Source of the DNA: Chitinophagaceae bacterium
GTDB taxonomy: Bacteria > Bacteroidota > Bacteroidia > Chitinophagales > Chitinophagaceae
Direction: 5' to 3'
NCBI GenBank assembly: GCA_016720745.1
Contig: JADKKA010000007.1
Coordinates: 1-64,000 of the forward strand
DNA: 64,000 nucleotides
Made by a program: the position numbers and the translations under genes. Numbering within the stretch: position 1 is the first letter of the stretch; every line of letters begins with the position of its first letter. Shown in pieces: positions 10,846 through 20,940 of this stretch. Under the pieces are notes generated by a model. That model was given only the letters and a program-made list of their open reading frames with translations, did not search any database and had not been told where the DNA came from.

Positions 10846-13116
10846 ATGAAACGATTGATGACTTTATGGTTGCTGTTGATCGCCATGGCCGGTTATGGCC
10901 AGTCCGCTGATGTAAAAATGAAAACCTATGTGGACGGGCTCATGAAAAAAATGACACTGGAGGAAAAGATCGGGCAGTTGAACCTTTTAACACCAGGTGG
11001 CGGTATTGCCACAGGTGCCGTGGTGAGCAGTGATGTGGAGAATAAGATTGCCAATGGACAGGTGGGTGGATTATTTGGTGTGATTGGAGAGGCAAAGATC
11101 AGACAGGCCCAGGAATTAGCCATGTCACGCAGCCGTTTAAAAATCCCTTTACTCTTTGGGTCGGATGTGATTCATGGATATAAAACCTGCTTTCCCATTC
11201 CGCTCGCTCTTTCCTGCAGCTGGGATATAGAGATGATTGAGCGCAGTGCCAGGTTGGCTGCAAGCGAAGCAACTGCAGATGGATTGAACTGGGCTTTTTC
11301 TCCCATGGTGGATATTGCCCGTGATCCCCGCTGGGGACGAATAGCCGAGGGAGCCGGAGAAGATCCCTATCTCGGATCAAAGATTGCTGCTGCCATGGTA
11401 AGAGGATATCAGAATGGAGATCTTAGCAAAGACAATACACTCATGGCCTGTGTGAAGCATTTTGCACTCTATGGTGCCGCAGATGGTGGCCGTGATTATA
11501 ACACAGTAGACATGAGCCGGGTGAAAATGTATAACGAATACCTGCCACCTTATAAAGCAGCTGTGGATGCAGGCTCGGCCAGTATCATGAGTTCATTTAA
11601 TGTGATTGACGGTATTCCTGCCACCGGTAATAAATGGTTGCTCACGGATCTCTTACGAAAAGAATGGGGCTTTAAAGGGATGGTGGTATCTGACTATACA
11701 TCCGTGAATGAAATGATTGATCATGGTATGGGTGATCTGCAGCAGGTATCAGCGATGGCACTGAATGCGGGTCTGGATATGGATATGGTGGGAGAAGGTT
11801 ACCTGACCACATTGAAAAAATCACTGAAGGAAGGAAAAGTGACGCAAAAACAAATTGATGATGCCTGCCGCAGAATTCTCGAAGCGAAATATAAACTGGG
11901 TTTGTTTGATGATCCCTATCGCTATTGTAAGTCAGCGCGCGCTGCCGCGGAAGTGCTATCTGCTGATAAAAAAGCAGCAGCCCGTGAGTTTGCCACTAAG
12001 TCTTTTGTGTTACTGAAAAATAATAATCAGGTATTACCGCTGAAGAAAACAAATAGCATCGCCCTGGTGGGGCCGCTGGCCGATAACAAAAGCAATATGC
12101 TGGGTACCTGGGCAGTTTCGGGCAATGCTGATTTATCCATACCCGTATTACAGGGGCTGAAAAATGCAGGAGCGACAAACATTCTTTATGCGAAGGGCGC
12201 CAATATTTCTGATGATACATTGTATGCCAAAAAAATCAATGTATTCGGCACAAGGATCGATATCGACAAAAGATCTGCACAGGAAATGCTTGATGAGGCT
12301 GTCGCTGTTGCCAATCGTGCAGATATAGTGGTGGCCGTGATCGGTGAAGCTTCTGAGATGAGTGGTGAATCATCCAGTCGTTCCAGGATTGATATTCCGG
12401 AAAGCCAGATCAATTTAATCAAGGCACTGAAGCAAACAGGCAAGCCACTGGTACTGGTAATCATGTCCGGCCGGCCCCTGACCCTGAACTGGGAATCAGA
12501 TAATGCCGCTGCCATTCTTTTTACCTGGCATGCTGGTCAGGAAGTGGGAAATGCCATTGCCGATGTTTTATTCGGCGATGTGAATCCATCGGGTAAACTC
12601 AGCACCAGCTTTCCGCGTAATGTTGGACAAATCCCTGTTCATTATAATCACCTCAATACCGGTCGCCCCAATCCTGGAGACGCTTTCAATAAATTCCGCA
12701 GTAATTACCTGGATGTGGAGAACAGCCCCCTCTATCCGTTTGGATATGGCCTGAGCTATACCAGTTTTGAATATGGTCCGCTGCAGCTGAGCAGTGCAGC
12801 ATTGAAAGGCAATCAGGTGCTTACTGCCTCTGTTCAACTGACCAATAAAGGTGCATATGCCGGCGAAGAAGTGGTGCAATTATATATCAGGGACCTGGTA
12901 GGAAGTATTGCGCGCCCCGTGAATGAATTAAAAGGATTCAAAAAAGTAATGCTCAAAGCAGGCGAATCAAAAACCGTGAGTTTTACTATTACGCCGGAGG
13001 ACCTGAAGTTTTACAACAGTGCGCTCCGCTACGACTGGGAACCGGGTGATTTTGAAATCAGGATCGGTACGAATTCAAGAGACCTGCAGTCGGTTAAAAT
13101 AAACTGGGTGAAGTAA
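10846..13116 (+). CDS. GH3 beta-glucosidase
   Basis: 756 residues, full length for a three-domain GH3 beta-glucosidase. There is a signal peptide without a lipobox (LLIAMAGYGQ), so the enzyme is probably periplasmic. The N-terminal TIM barrel shows PLLFGSDVIHGY, KHFALYGAADGGRDYN and the nucleophile Asp in VVSDYTS (about 281; Tyr replaces the more common Trp). The middle alpha/beta domain has the acid/base region VIGEASEMSGESSSRS (about 500), and the C-terminal fibronectin III-like domain runs from about 640 to 750. The enzyme should release glucose from imported gluco-oligosaccharides; the linkage cannot be told from sequence. It is the last gene of the left enzyme block and faces the regulator gene. 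Confidence 0.92.
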   Translation: MKRLMTLWLLLIAMAGYGQSADVKMKTYVDGLMKKMTLEEKIGQLNLLTPGGGIATGAVVSSDVENKIANGQVGGLFGVIGEAKIRQAQELAMSRSRLKIPLLFGSDVIHGYKTCFPIPLALSCSWDIEMIERSARLAASEATADGLNWAFSPMVDIARDPRWGRIAEGAGEDPYLGSKIAAAMVRGYQNGDLSKDNTLMACVKHFALYGAADGGRDYNTVDMSRVKMYNEYLPPYKAAVDAGSASIMSSFNVIDGIPATGNKWLLTDLLRKEWGFKGMVVSDYTSVNEMIDHGMGDLQQVSAMALNAGLDMDMVGEGYLTTLKKSLKEGKVTQKQIDDACRRILEAKYKLGLFDDPYRYCKSARAAAEVLSADKKAAAREFATKSFVLLKNNNQVLPLKKTNSIALVGPLADNKSNMLGTWAVSGNADLSIPVLQGLKNAGATNILYAKGANISDDTLYAKKINVFGTRIDIDKRSAQEMLDEAVAVANRADIVVAVIGEASEMSGESSSRSRIDIPESQINLIKALKQTGKPLVLVIMSGRPLTLNWESDNAAAILFTWHAGQEVGNAIADVLFGDVNPSGKLSTSFPRNVGQIPVHYNHLNTGRPNPGDAFNKFRSNYLDVENSPLYPFGYGLSYTSFEYGPLQLSSAALKGNQVLTASVQLTNKGAYAGEEVVQLYIRDLVGSIARPVNELKGFKKVMLKAGESKTVSFTITPEDLKFYNSALRYDWEPGDFEIRIGTNSRDLQSVKINWVK

Positions 13117-13125
13117 AATTCGTCC

Positions 13126-13180
13126 AACAATTAAAAAACTCGGTCCGGTAATATGTTTCAGTAAGACATGTTACCGGACT
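13126..13180 (-). terminator. Intrinsic terminator of the regulator gene
   Basis: A 14-bp stem (GTCCGGTAATATGT at 13143-13156 with ACATGTTACCGGAC at 13166-13179, one T-G pair) has a 9-base loop. Read on the minus strand it is followed by CGAG and then TTTTTT, the expected U-tract. The regulator's stop codon and last sense codons lie inside the hairpin. On the plus strand the U-tract is weak, so it may only partly stop the GH3 transcript. Confidence 0.75.
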
Positions 13181-16062
13181 GATTATTTCCACCCTTGATG
13201 CTGATCAGGAAATCAAAGAGATTTACATCTGAGCTGATGCCCAGTTTTTTTCTCAGGCGGTAACGGCTGATCTCCACACCCCTTACGGAAATATTCATCA
13301 GCTGTGCGATTTCCTTGGTAGATAAATTCATCCGCAGATAAGCCGAGAGTTTGAGTTCATTGGGGGTGATGGAAGGGAATTTTTCTTTTAGCACCACTAC
13401 AAAATCACTGTGCACTTTATCAAAATGGTGACTGAAATGCTCCCAGTCCTTATCCATCTTTTCATCCTCTCCCAGTACTTTCACCATTTTCCGGATCTCT
13501 GCCTGTGCTTTATCATTGTCAATGGCCTTCATGAGCTGGTTCAACTCTGTCCGGATACGGGCAATCATTTCACTTTTTTGCACCAGGTGCATGGCATTAG
13601 TGGCCAGCTCTGAATTTTTAAAATCAACTTCTACCTGCAGTTTTTCATTACGAAGTGCCACCAGTTCATTTTCGGCTTTATTGATTTCCAGCTGGTGCAG
13701 GTACTGCAATTGCTCCTGTTCTTTATCATGTTTGACCTGCTGCATCCTGAATTTCCGGATCTGCCAGTGGTATAACCAATAAACACCGGCAGCTAAAAGC
13801 AAACCGTAAACGGCATAGGCCCATACTGTCTGGTACCATGGGGGCATTATCCAGAAACTAAAAACGGCTGGTGCCGATTCATTGCCCAGGTTATTACGAA
13901 CTTTTACTTCAAAATGGTATCGGCCTGCGGGCAGGTGAGTGTATTCCTTTTCAGTTTTGGATGTCCACGCACTCCAGTTATCATCAAATCCTTTGAGCCG
14001 GTAACTGAATTCAAGATTATCCAGATGCCCAAATAGCGGTGAAGCAAATTCAATGTGAAGGTTGCCCCAGTCGGTGGCTGATTTCGTACTGTTTCGGATA
14101 ACTGCTGTCAGCAACATAGCCCCCAAATAAAACGCTATCGCGTCGCTGGGAGATTTTGACATTCCGGATCAGCACCTGCAGGGCCGGAATATTCTGTTTG
14201 TATTTTTCATAGTTCACCAGAAAGAATCCCTTTTCTCCGCCGATGAAAATATTATTGGGGTTCACCGGGTAGATGTATTCAAATCCGCTGAGCATTTTGT
14301 GGTTTAATTCAGGCAGCCGGATGAGCTGTGGTTTTTTGGCGCTGCGATCCAGTACGGCCAATTCTTTTTCATGGATAAACCAGATATTACCCTCTGTATC
14401 TTCCCGCAGGTAACGGATACTCTGGTTGCCCAGCAGTGGCTGGTAATAAGCAGAAGGAATAAAGCGGTCACTGGCGGCATCATAAGTATACACTCCTTTT
14501 TCAGTGGCCACTAATACTTCATTATTGATCTTGTATACATGGTTGTTGAGAGTGGATGGTAATCCATTGGAAGCCGTATACAGTTTAGATTGCCAGTTAC
14601 CTGCAGCCTGCTGTACCACGCGGTATACACCATGATAGGGATGTGAGACCCAGATGCTGCCGTTTTTATCAATGGCAACAAAACGACAGGACTCTTCCAG
14701 TCCGGGTATATTACCCGTGGATACAAACTGGTTGTTATTGAATTCAAAGAAGGTAATTCCCTGGTAAGTACCGGCAATCATCTGTTTGGAAGGGAACACA
14801 GCAGAGAGGGGTGAAAAATTCCAAACGCCTTTAGTATTATTGGTAAGTGGCTTTGCTGTATTGGATTCAATAACAAAAGCACCATCATGATGTCCCAGAA
14901 GTAACTGATTATTGACGATGCCCAATCCCCACACCTGTCCGGCTGTATTACTCACCTGTGTAAAAAGTCCTTTGCTAAAGCTCAGATCCTGCACTGCCTG
15001 TAAGGGTACGGAATACAATCCGGCCGATGTGCCGGTGTACAGTTTATCCTGATGTATCATCGCGGTATAGCCAGACCCATCCTGGGAATAAGGACTGATT
15101 CTTTTGATCGCGCTATTGTAGGCAATGAAATCAATTCCGTTGTCAAGTCCCAGCCAAAGGTTCTGCTGCCGGTCGAGGAAAACACTCAGTACATTATGGT
15201 GCTGTAGTCCTTCTGATTTGGAAAACTGCTGAATCAGGTTACCCTTTGTGTCTACGATCTGAAGGCCGTCATTATTGGTGCCCAGTGCCATCCAGTCTTT
15301 ATTGATCATGGTGGCGGTATAAATCCGGTCTTCCTGTATTTTATCAATGGCTGCTGAACGGAATCGCTGGAGTTGACCGGCCGTGAGCAGGTAAATACCA
15401 GATTTAAGCGTGGTCACAAAAATGCTGTCAGTCCCGCCCGGCAGGATAGCAGTTACCGGATCGGGGGGTATCGTATTCGCAGTGAAGCGGGGGCTCCAGG
15501 TATTTTCTGAAAAAAGAAGCAGGCCCTGCTGGTAATCGTGTGCCCAGAGCTGGTCATTGCAAACACCGAGAAAGGACCATTCCATGGGTGCTTTGAAAAC
15601 AGAGATACTGTTGTCTGCATAACGAAAAATCCGGCCGGTGGTCCGGAAGAAAACGGCATTGCGGTATATAACGATATCCCAAACATCCCCAAAAGCGCGG
15701 TCTTTTTCCGGAATCAGGCTCGTGAGTGAATGGAAGGACAGCTGTCCCTTGGTACCCGGAGAAAAATAACCCAGTTCATCCTGACCGCCTGCATAAATCC
15801 GGCTATCCTTTGCAGGAGCCACGGATCTTACGATGGTCCGGTTGGGCAATGCATGTGTTTCCCAGTATCGGCCATCAAAACAAAGCATGCCTTCGTTGTT
15901 GGCCATATATATTATACCCTGGCCGTCCTGACTGATATCCCAGGTCTGTAAACCGGCTCCATATGTCTTTTTTGCATAATTGATAACATCCGGCAGGCCA
16001 ATGGTGTTCTGGCCGGCGATGGTGATCGGAAATAGCAGCAATAAGGCAAGCTTAAAATTCAT
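13158..16062 (-). pseudogene. Membrane-bound propeller / Y_Y_Y / LuxR-HTH transcriptional regulator, one frameshift
   Basis: The frame opens at 16143, but ATG 16062 (or 16074) directly precedes a signal peptide (LALLLLFPITIAGQ). In order: a periplasmic two-component-regulator-type beta-propeller (about residues 30-650), a Y_Y_Y Ig-like domain (EFSYRLKGFDDNWSAW), one membrane helix (VWAYAVYGLLLAAGVYWLY), a long coiled coil, and a C-terminal LuxR-type helix-turn-helix (ITPNELKLSAYLRMNLSTKEIAQLMNIS is split here: ITPNELKLSAYLRM then STKEIAQLMNISVRGVE). No histidine kinase or receiver domain is present. Two frames overlap at 14050-14162, so one frame change is needed there. Its place between the two enzyme blocks, divergent from susC, makes it the likely sensor of glucan oligosaccharides for the locus. 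Confidence 0.85.
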
Positions 16063-16186
16063 GGATGCAGGCATTCGCGCAATGTGAAAGTAGGAAAATT
16101 GGACTGATGTAGTATTGATGTAGTTTAAATACTGAATAATCAATCAGTTATAAATCTTGATGTAGCGTTGTTGTAGGTTTATTTGA

Positions 16187-16216
16187 TTGAAATGGGCATT
16201 CCCTCACCTATTTTAG
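16187..16216 (+). promoter_or_regulatory. Candidate Bacteroidota-type promoter of susC
   Basis: TTG at 16187-16189, a 19-base spacer, then TATTTTAG at 16209-16216, a near match to the -33/-7 arrangement TTTG-N19-TAnnTTTG. It lies 43 bases before the susC start in the 196-base divergent region shared with the regulator. The -7 box overlaps the left arm of a dyad (16211-16248). Motif match only. Confidence 0.4.
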
Positions 16217-16248
16217 CGGGGCTTATTTTTTAAGCCTTTCTGCTAAAA
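16211..16248 (+). promoter_or_regulatory. Nested inverted repeat in the susC leader (operator or RNA hairpin)
   Basis: Outer arms TTTTAGC (16211-16217) and GCTAAAA (16242-16248) enclose inner arms GGCTTA (16220-16225) and TAAGCC (16231-16236) around a T5 loop. The dyad overlaps the candidate -7 box and ends 10 bases before the susC ATG. It could be a dimeric binding site or a leader hairpin that shields the start site. Confidence 0.55.
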
Positions 16249-16258
16249 TAATTGCTAT

Positions 16259-19200
16259 ATGAAACTAAAAACTGCATTGCTATGCTTCTATTTCCTGCTG
16301 GCCGGTCTTTATGGGACGGTGGCTGGTCAGGGTCTGCCGGTTTCCGGCATTGTTTCCAACAAGTCAACAGGTGAACCACTCGTAGGTGCCACAGTCCAGC
16401 TGAAAAATGCGAAGACCAGTGCCCTAACCGATGCACAGGGTCGATTTACCATCCAGGTGCCCCAGGCGGGTGCCATCCTGCTTTTCAGCTATACCGGCAT
16501 GAAGCAGGTGGAGTATAAGGTAACCGATCCGGCAGCACCTGTAACTATTCAATTGGAAGAAAGTGCTACCACTACCTTATCTGATGTGGTAGTTGTTGGT
16601 TACGGCACCCAGCGGATCACCAAGGTCTCCGGTGCTATTGCCACCATTAAAGCGGCGGATATTGAAAAACTGAAACCCGTCAGGGTGGAAGAAGTCCTGC
16701 AAGGACGGGCTTCCGGTGTGGTAGTGGTCAATAGCGGATCCCCCGGATCCAAACCCACCGTACTGGTTCGCGGTATCCCCTCATTCTCGGGTACTGACCC
16801 ATTGGTAATTATTGATGGGGTTCCCCAGACACTGACCGATTTCAATTCCATCAATGCTTCCGATATCGAATCGGTGAGCGTGCTTAAAGATGCAGCCACT
16901 ACGGCTATCTATGGAGTGAAAGGAGGAAATGGGGTGATCGTCGTGACCACTAAGTCCGGCAGAAAAAACCAAAAACAGGATATAACCATCAACAGTAACT
17001 ATGGTGTACAGGAAGTAATGAATACCATCGGTGTACTGAATGCAACGGAATATGCCGCCATGATCAATGAAGGCAGCACCACAGCGGGCGGACCCGTGAT
17101 CTTTCCCAATCTCTCGGCAGTTGGGGTTGGAACGAACTGGCAAAATGAAGTATTCAAAAGAGCCAGTATGCAAACGCACACGATATCCGCCCGCGGTGGT
17201 AGCGATAAAGTGACCTACTTTCTTTCCGCAGGCTGGCTGAGCCAGGGAGGTATCGTGGGAGGAAATGATAAATCCCGCTTTGACCGTGGTAACCTTACCG
17301 CCAATATTAATTTCGAACTGAGTCCGAAAGTGAAATTCATTCTGAACACAACGGCCGTATTATTGGATGGTAAAGGCGTTCAGGAAAATTCTTTCAACAG
17401 TATCCTTGGCAGTGCCATCAATTTTGATCCTACCGTTTCCAAATACAATACGGTTCCCAATACCGTGGGCACTTACGGATACAGTAACCTCCTGTTGTCA
17501 GAAATTTTTAACCCGCTGACCAAACTGGAGAATACCTATAATAAAAATGTCGGCAACAAACTCTACGGAAAAGGCGAGTTACAGTATGATGTCATCAAAA
17601 ATCTGAAACTCACCACCCGTTTTGGTTATACGAAGTACGACGGTAATGCCCGCTCTTTCAGTCCGCTCGTATTCTACGGACCACTCAACGTAGAAAACAG
17701 CATGAATGCAGACGGCTCTACCGTAGCAGGTAAGTTCAACAGCGTGGCACATGAAAAGACCAGCAATTTCAACTGGACCTGGGAATCATTTGCCAACTAC
17801 AACTTCAAAATAAAATCGGTGCATGCTTTTGAAACCGTGCTCGGTTTCTCTATGGCTAAAACCTCCGGTAATGCAGCTGGCGCTACCCGTCAGGATGTGC
17901 CTTTCAACTCCTGGGAATTCGCCAATTTCACTGCCGCTACCGGTAACAATACTGCTACAAACACCAATGCATTGAGCGGATATTATTACCAGTATTTCCG
18001 CCGCAACCTCTCTTATTTTTCAAGGATTAACTACGATTACGAAGAGAAATACCTGGCCTCCTTCACGGCCCGCCGCGACGGTTCCTATGCTTTTGGTAAA
18101 AACAATAAGTATGCGAATTTCTTTTCCGGTTCACTTGGCTGGGTGCTGAGCAAAGAGAAATTCTTCCAGGTTGATTTTATTGATCACCTGAAAATCCGTG
18201 GTAGCTATGGCTCCATCGGAAATGAAAACGTAAATCCGCAGTTTGTCAGCATTATCACCGGTGGCCCGAGTTATGGCCCCACTGCCAACAGCAACGGTTA
18301 TACCTTCGGCGATATCTTTTATCCCGGTTCCACCGTGGGCTCTGCCGCCAACGACGGACTGAGATGGGAAAAACAAATCCAGTTCAATGCTGGTTTTGAT
18401 ATCACATTCTACAAACGCCGGTTCAGCATCACGGCTGATTATTTCCGTAAAACAGTGGATGGATTGCTTTTCACACCTTCTGCTTCCCTCTACCTGGGAA
18501 CAGTACCCATTCCAACTGCTAATATCGGATCTACCCGCAGCAGTGGTATCGACCTGATGATTTCTTTCAATGAGACTTTTGGAAAATCACTGAAGCTGAA
18601 TACCAGTGTTACGTTTACCACCGCTAAAAATGAAGTGACTGCTACCAATAGTGATGGTACGGCTAAAATTCCGGGCGGTTATTATTTCAACGGACAATCA
18701 CAAAGTGTGACTGTTTTTGAAAAAGGACAGACACCTGGTTACTTCTTTGGATTCAGGACTGATGGTCTCTTCCAGACTTTTGCAGATGTAACTGGCCATG
18801 CCACCCAGACCGGCGCACAGCCCGGTGATATCCGCTATGTGGATATGAATAAAGATGGCGTGATCAATGATGCAGACAAAACCAAGATCGGTGATCCCTT
18901 CCCTGATTTTACCATGGGATGGAACCTGAACCTGGAATACAAGAACTTTGATTTTACCGCATTCACTTATGCTTCTGTAGGTAATGAAGTGTACCGTGCT
19001 TATGAGCGGAATGCCAACTATACCAATAAAGACAGGATGATCCTGGCGCGCTGGACCGGTGCCGGTACTGCCACCAGTTCCAAAAATCCAAGGTATTCCT
19101 TTACTGATGCCAACAGCAATATCCGCGTATCAGACCGTTATGTGGAAGATGGTTCCTTTATTAAATTAAAGAACGTTCAGCTGGGCTATACTTTCCCTGC

Positions 19201-19384
19201 AAAAATGACCGGCAAGATTTTCAGCAAGCTGCGCATCTATGCTCAGGTAAGAAATGCATTCACCCTTACAAAGTACACAGGACTGGATCCGGAAATTTCC
19301 GGTGGTATCCTGGATACCGGTGTGGATCGTGGTGCATATCCGCAGGCCCGTACCTATGCCCTGGGAATTGATATCAAACTCTAA
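16259..19384 (+). CDS. susC: SusC/RagA-type TonB-dependent transporter
   Basis: 1041 residues. After a signal peptide comes a carboxypeptidase-regulatory-like domain (about 26-110: GIVSNKSTGEPLVGATVQLKN), then the conserved VVVVGYGTQ (about 110), the plug (about 120-230; VRGIPSFSGTDPLVIIDGVP and SVSVLKDAATTAIYG) and a 22-strand-type barrel ending ARTYALGIDIKL. The protein forms the outer-membrane pore that imports gluco-oligosaccharides with energy from TonB, with SusD as its lid. It starts the right operon, divergent from the regulator, and is followed 27 bases later by susD. Frame and length are intact, in contrast to the damaged genes upstream. Confidence 0.95.
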   Translation: MKLKTALLCFYFLLAGLYGTVAGQGLPVSGIVSNKSTGEPLVGATVQLKNAKTSALTDAQGRFTIQVPQAGAILLFSYTGMKQVEYKVTDPAAPVTIQLEESATTTLSDVVVVGYGTQRITKVSGAIATIKAADIEKLKPVRVEEVLQGRASGVVVVNSGSPGSKPTVLVRGIPSFSGTDPLVIIDGVPQTLTDFNSINASDIESVSVLKDAATTAIYGVKGGNGVIVVTTKSGRKNQKQDITINSNYGVQEVMNTIGVLNATEYAAMINEGSTTAGGPVIFPNLSAVGVGTNWQNEVFKRASMQTHTISARGGSDKVTYFLSAGWLSQGGIVGGNDKSRFDRGNLTANINFELSPKVKFILNTTAVLLDGKGVQENSFNSILGSAINFDPTVSKYNTVPNTVGTYGYSNLLLSEIFNPLTKLENTYNKNVGNKLYGKGELQYDVIKNLKLTTRFGYTKYDGNARSFSPLVFYGPLNVENSMNADGSTVAGKFNSVAHEKTSNFNWTWESFANYNFKIKSVHAFETVLGFSMAKTSGNAAGATRQDVPFNSWEFANFTAATGNNTATNTNALSGYYYQYFRRNLSYFSRINYDYEEKYLASFTARRDGSYAFGKNNKYANFFSGSLGWVLSKEKFFQVDFIDHLKIRGSYGSIGNENVNPQFVSIITGGPSYGPTANSNGYTFGDIFYPGSTVGSAANDGLRWEKQIQFNAGFDITFYKRRFSITADYFRKTVDGLLFTPSASLYLGTVPIPTANIGSTRSSGIDLMISFNETFGKSLKLNTSVTFTTAKNEVTATNSDGTAKIPGGYYFNGQSQSVTVFEKGQTPGYFFGFRTDGLFQTFADVTGHATQTGAQPGDIRYVDMNKDGVINDADKTKIGDPFPDFTMGWNLNLEYKNFDFTAFTYASVGNEVYRAYERNANYTNKDRMILARWTGAGTATSSKNPRYSFTDANSNIRVSDRYVEDGSFIKLKNVQLGYTFPAKMTGKIFSKLRIYAQVRNAFTLTKYTGLDPEISGGILDTGVDRGAYPQARTYALGIDIKL

Positions 19385-19411
19385 GCTGATCACTTAAAAA
19401 ATACTGAAACA

Positions 19412-20923
19412 ATGAAAAAACTGATTATAAAAACAACCCTGATTGCCGGACTGCTCTTTACCCAGAGCTCCTGCAAAAAATGGCTCGACTATAACCCCAG
19501 AGAGGATTTCCAGATCACTGAACTGGATTATCTCGCCTCTGAATCAGACTACCGGACAATGGCCGTGAGTGTGTATTCTCCCCTGCAGTGGCTCAACCAG
19601 GCCGTAGTGGTCGGAGAGGTCGCTTCTGATAATGCAGTGAGTGGTGGTGAAAATGCCTCCGACGTATTGTCCCTCCAGCAAATTGATGATTACACCCATA
19701 CTTCGAATAATTCCACCCTTGCGGAACTGTGGAAAGCTGCTTATGAAGGTATCAACCGCGCCAATTACATGACGCAGTACAGAGCCGCCAACCCCGCCGG
19801 GAAAACGGTGGATTTTGCCGGTAAGGATGCCCTTTATGGGGAAGTCAATTTTCTCCGTGCTTATTATTACTTCACCCTGGTGAAATTCTTTGGTGATGTT
19901 CCGCTTTTCGTTGACAAGCGGCTGGGACTTTCTGAGTCTGCTTCATTGGGTCGTGCTTCCAAAGCGGATGTATACCGCCAGATTGAAGCTGATCTGAATG
20001 CCGCCATCACTGCCCTGCCTGCTGTACAGGTGCAAAAAGGCAGGATCACTAAATATGCTGCACAAAGTCTGCTTGGGAAAGTATATCTCTATCAGAAAAA
20101 ATACAATGAGGCCGCCACTGTGCTGGAATCAGTGATCAATGCCAATGCTTTTTCACTGGTAACAAATTTTGCTTCCATGTTCCTGGCTTCCGGTGAAAAC
20201 GGAACAGAGTCTGTATTTGAAATTCAATACTCCAACACTTCCCCTTATTATAACTGGGGTGGATATAACCGTGGTCAGGGTAATTATGCCGTTCAGCAAT
20301 GCGGTATCCGCGGATTAAATGGAAGTGGCGCTATGCCATATGCAGCCGGATGGAGTACGAACCTGCCTACACAGAATCTGAACAATGCATATGCTGCCGG
20401 TGATCAGCGCAAGGCAGCTACCATTCTTGATATCGAGGCTTACAAAGCAGCCAATCCATCTTTTAATATCACTTACCAGGTAGCGCCTTATAAAAACACC
20501 GGTCTTTATAGTCAGAAATATCAGCCGCGTAAAGGAGAAACCTCTGGTCAGCTGGAGCTGAACTACCTGAATAATTACCGGATCATCCGTTATGCTGATG
20601 TACTGCTGATGGCAGCCGAGGCCTGGAATAAATCAAGTACGCCGAACGATACCAAGGCACAGGGCTACCTGAACCAGGTTCGCCGCCGTGCATTTGGAAA
20701 CAATGCCAATGATATTAATGCCAGCGGTAATGCCCTGTACCTCGCGATCCTGACTGAACGCAGACTGGAACTGGCCATGGAAGGAGATCGCTTCTTTGAT
20801 CTGGTACGTACCGGTCAGGCTGCTACAGCCATTACAGGATTTACAGTCGGTAAGCATGAGTTATTCCCGATACCATTGGAAGAAGTAACCATTTCAGGAC
20901 TTTCCCAAAACCCCGGCTATTAA
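19412..20923 (+). CDS. susD: SusD/RagB-type nutrient-binding outer-membrane lipoprotein
   Basis: 503 residues. The signal ends QSSC followed by KKWLDYNPREDF, a typical SusD N terminus. TPR-like helices are visible (WKAAYEGINRANYM, LRAYYYFTLVKFFGDVPLF), and the C-terminal SusD motif is LAILTERRLELAMEGDRFFDLVRTG in two adjacent stretches (LAILTERRLELAMEGDR, FFDLVRTG), ending LFPIPLEEV-like. The protein sits on the SusC barrel as a hinged lid and binds the incoming oligosaccharide. It is encoded directly after susC, as usual, and 17 bases before the glycan-binding protein gene. Confidence 0.95.
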   Translation: MKKLIIKTTLIAGLLFTQSSCKKWLDYNPREDFQITELDYLASESDYRTMAVSVYSPLQWLNQAVVVGEVASDNAVSGGENASDVLSLQQIDDYTHTSNNSTLAELWKAAYEGINRANYMTQYRAANPAGKTVDFAGKDALYGEVNFLRAYYYFTLVKFFGDVPLFVDKRLGLSESASLGRASKADVYRQIEADLNAAITALPAVQVQKGRITKYAAQSLLGKVYLYQKKYNEAATVLESVINANAFSLVTNFASMFLASGENGTESVFEIQYSNTSPYYNWGGYNRGQGNYAVQQCGIRGLNGSGAMPYAAGWSTNLPTQNLNNAYAAGDQRKAATILDIEAYKAANPSFNITYQVAPYKNTGLYSQKYQPRKGETSGQLELNYLNNYRIIRYADVLLMAAEAWNKSSTPNDTKAQGYLNQVRRRAFGNNANDINASGNALYLAILTERRLELAMEGDRFFDLVRTGQAATAITGFTVGKHELFPIPLEEVTISGLSQNPGY

Positions 20924-20940
20924 TCATCCATCAAAACTGA

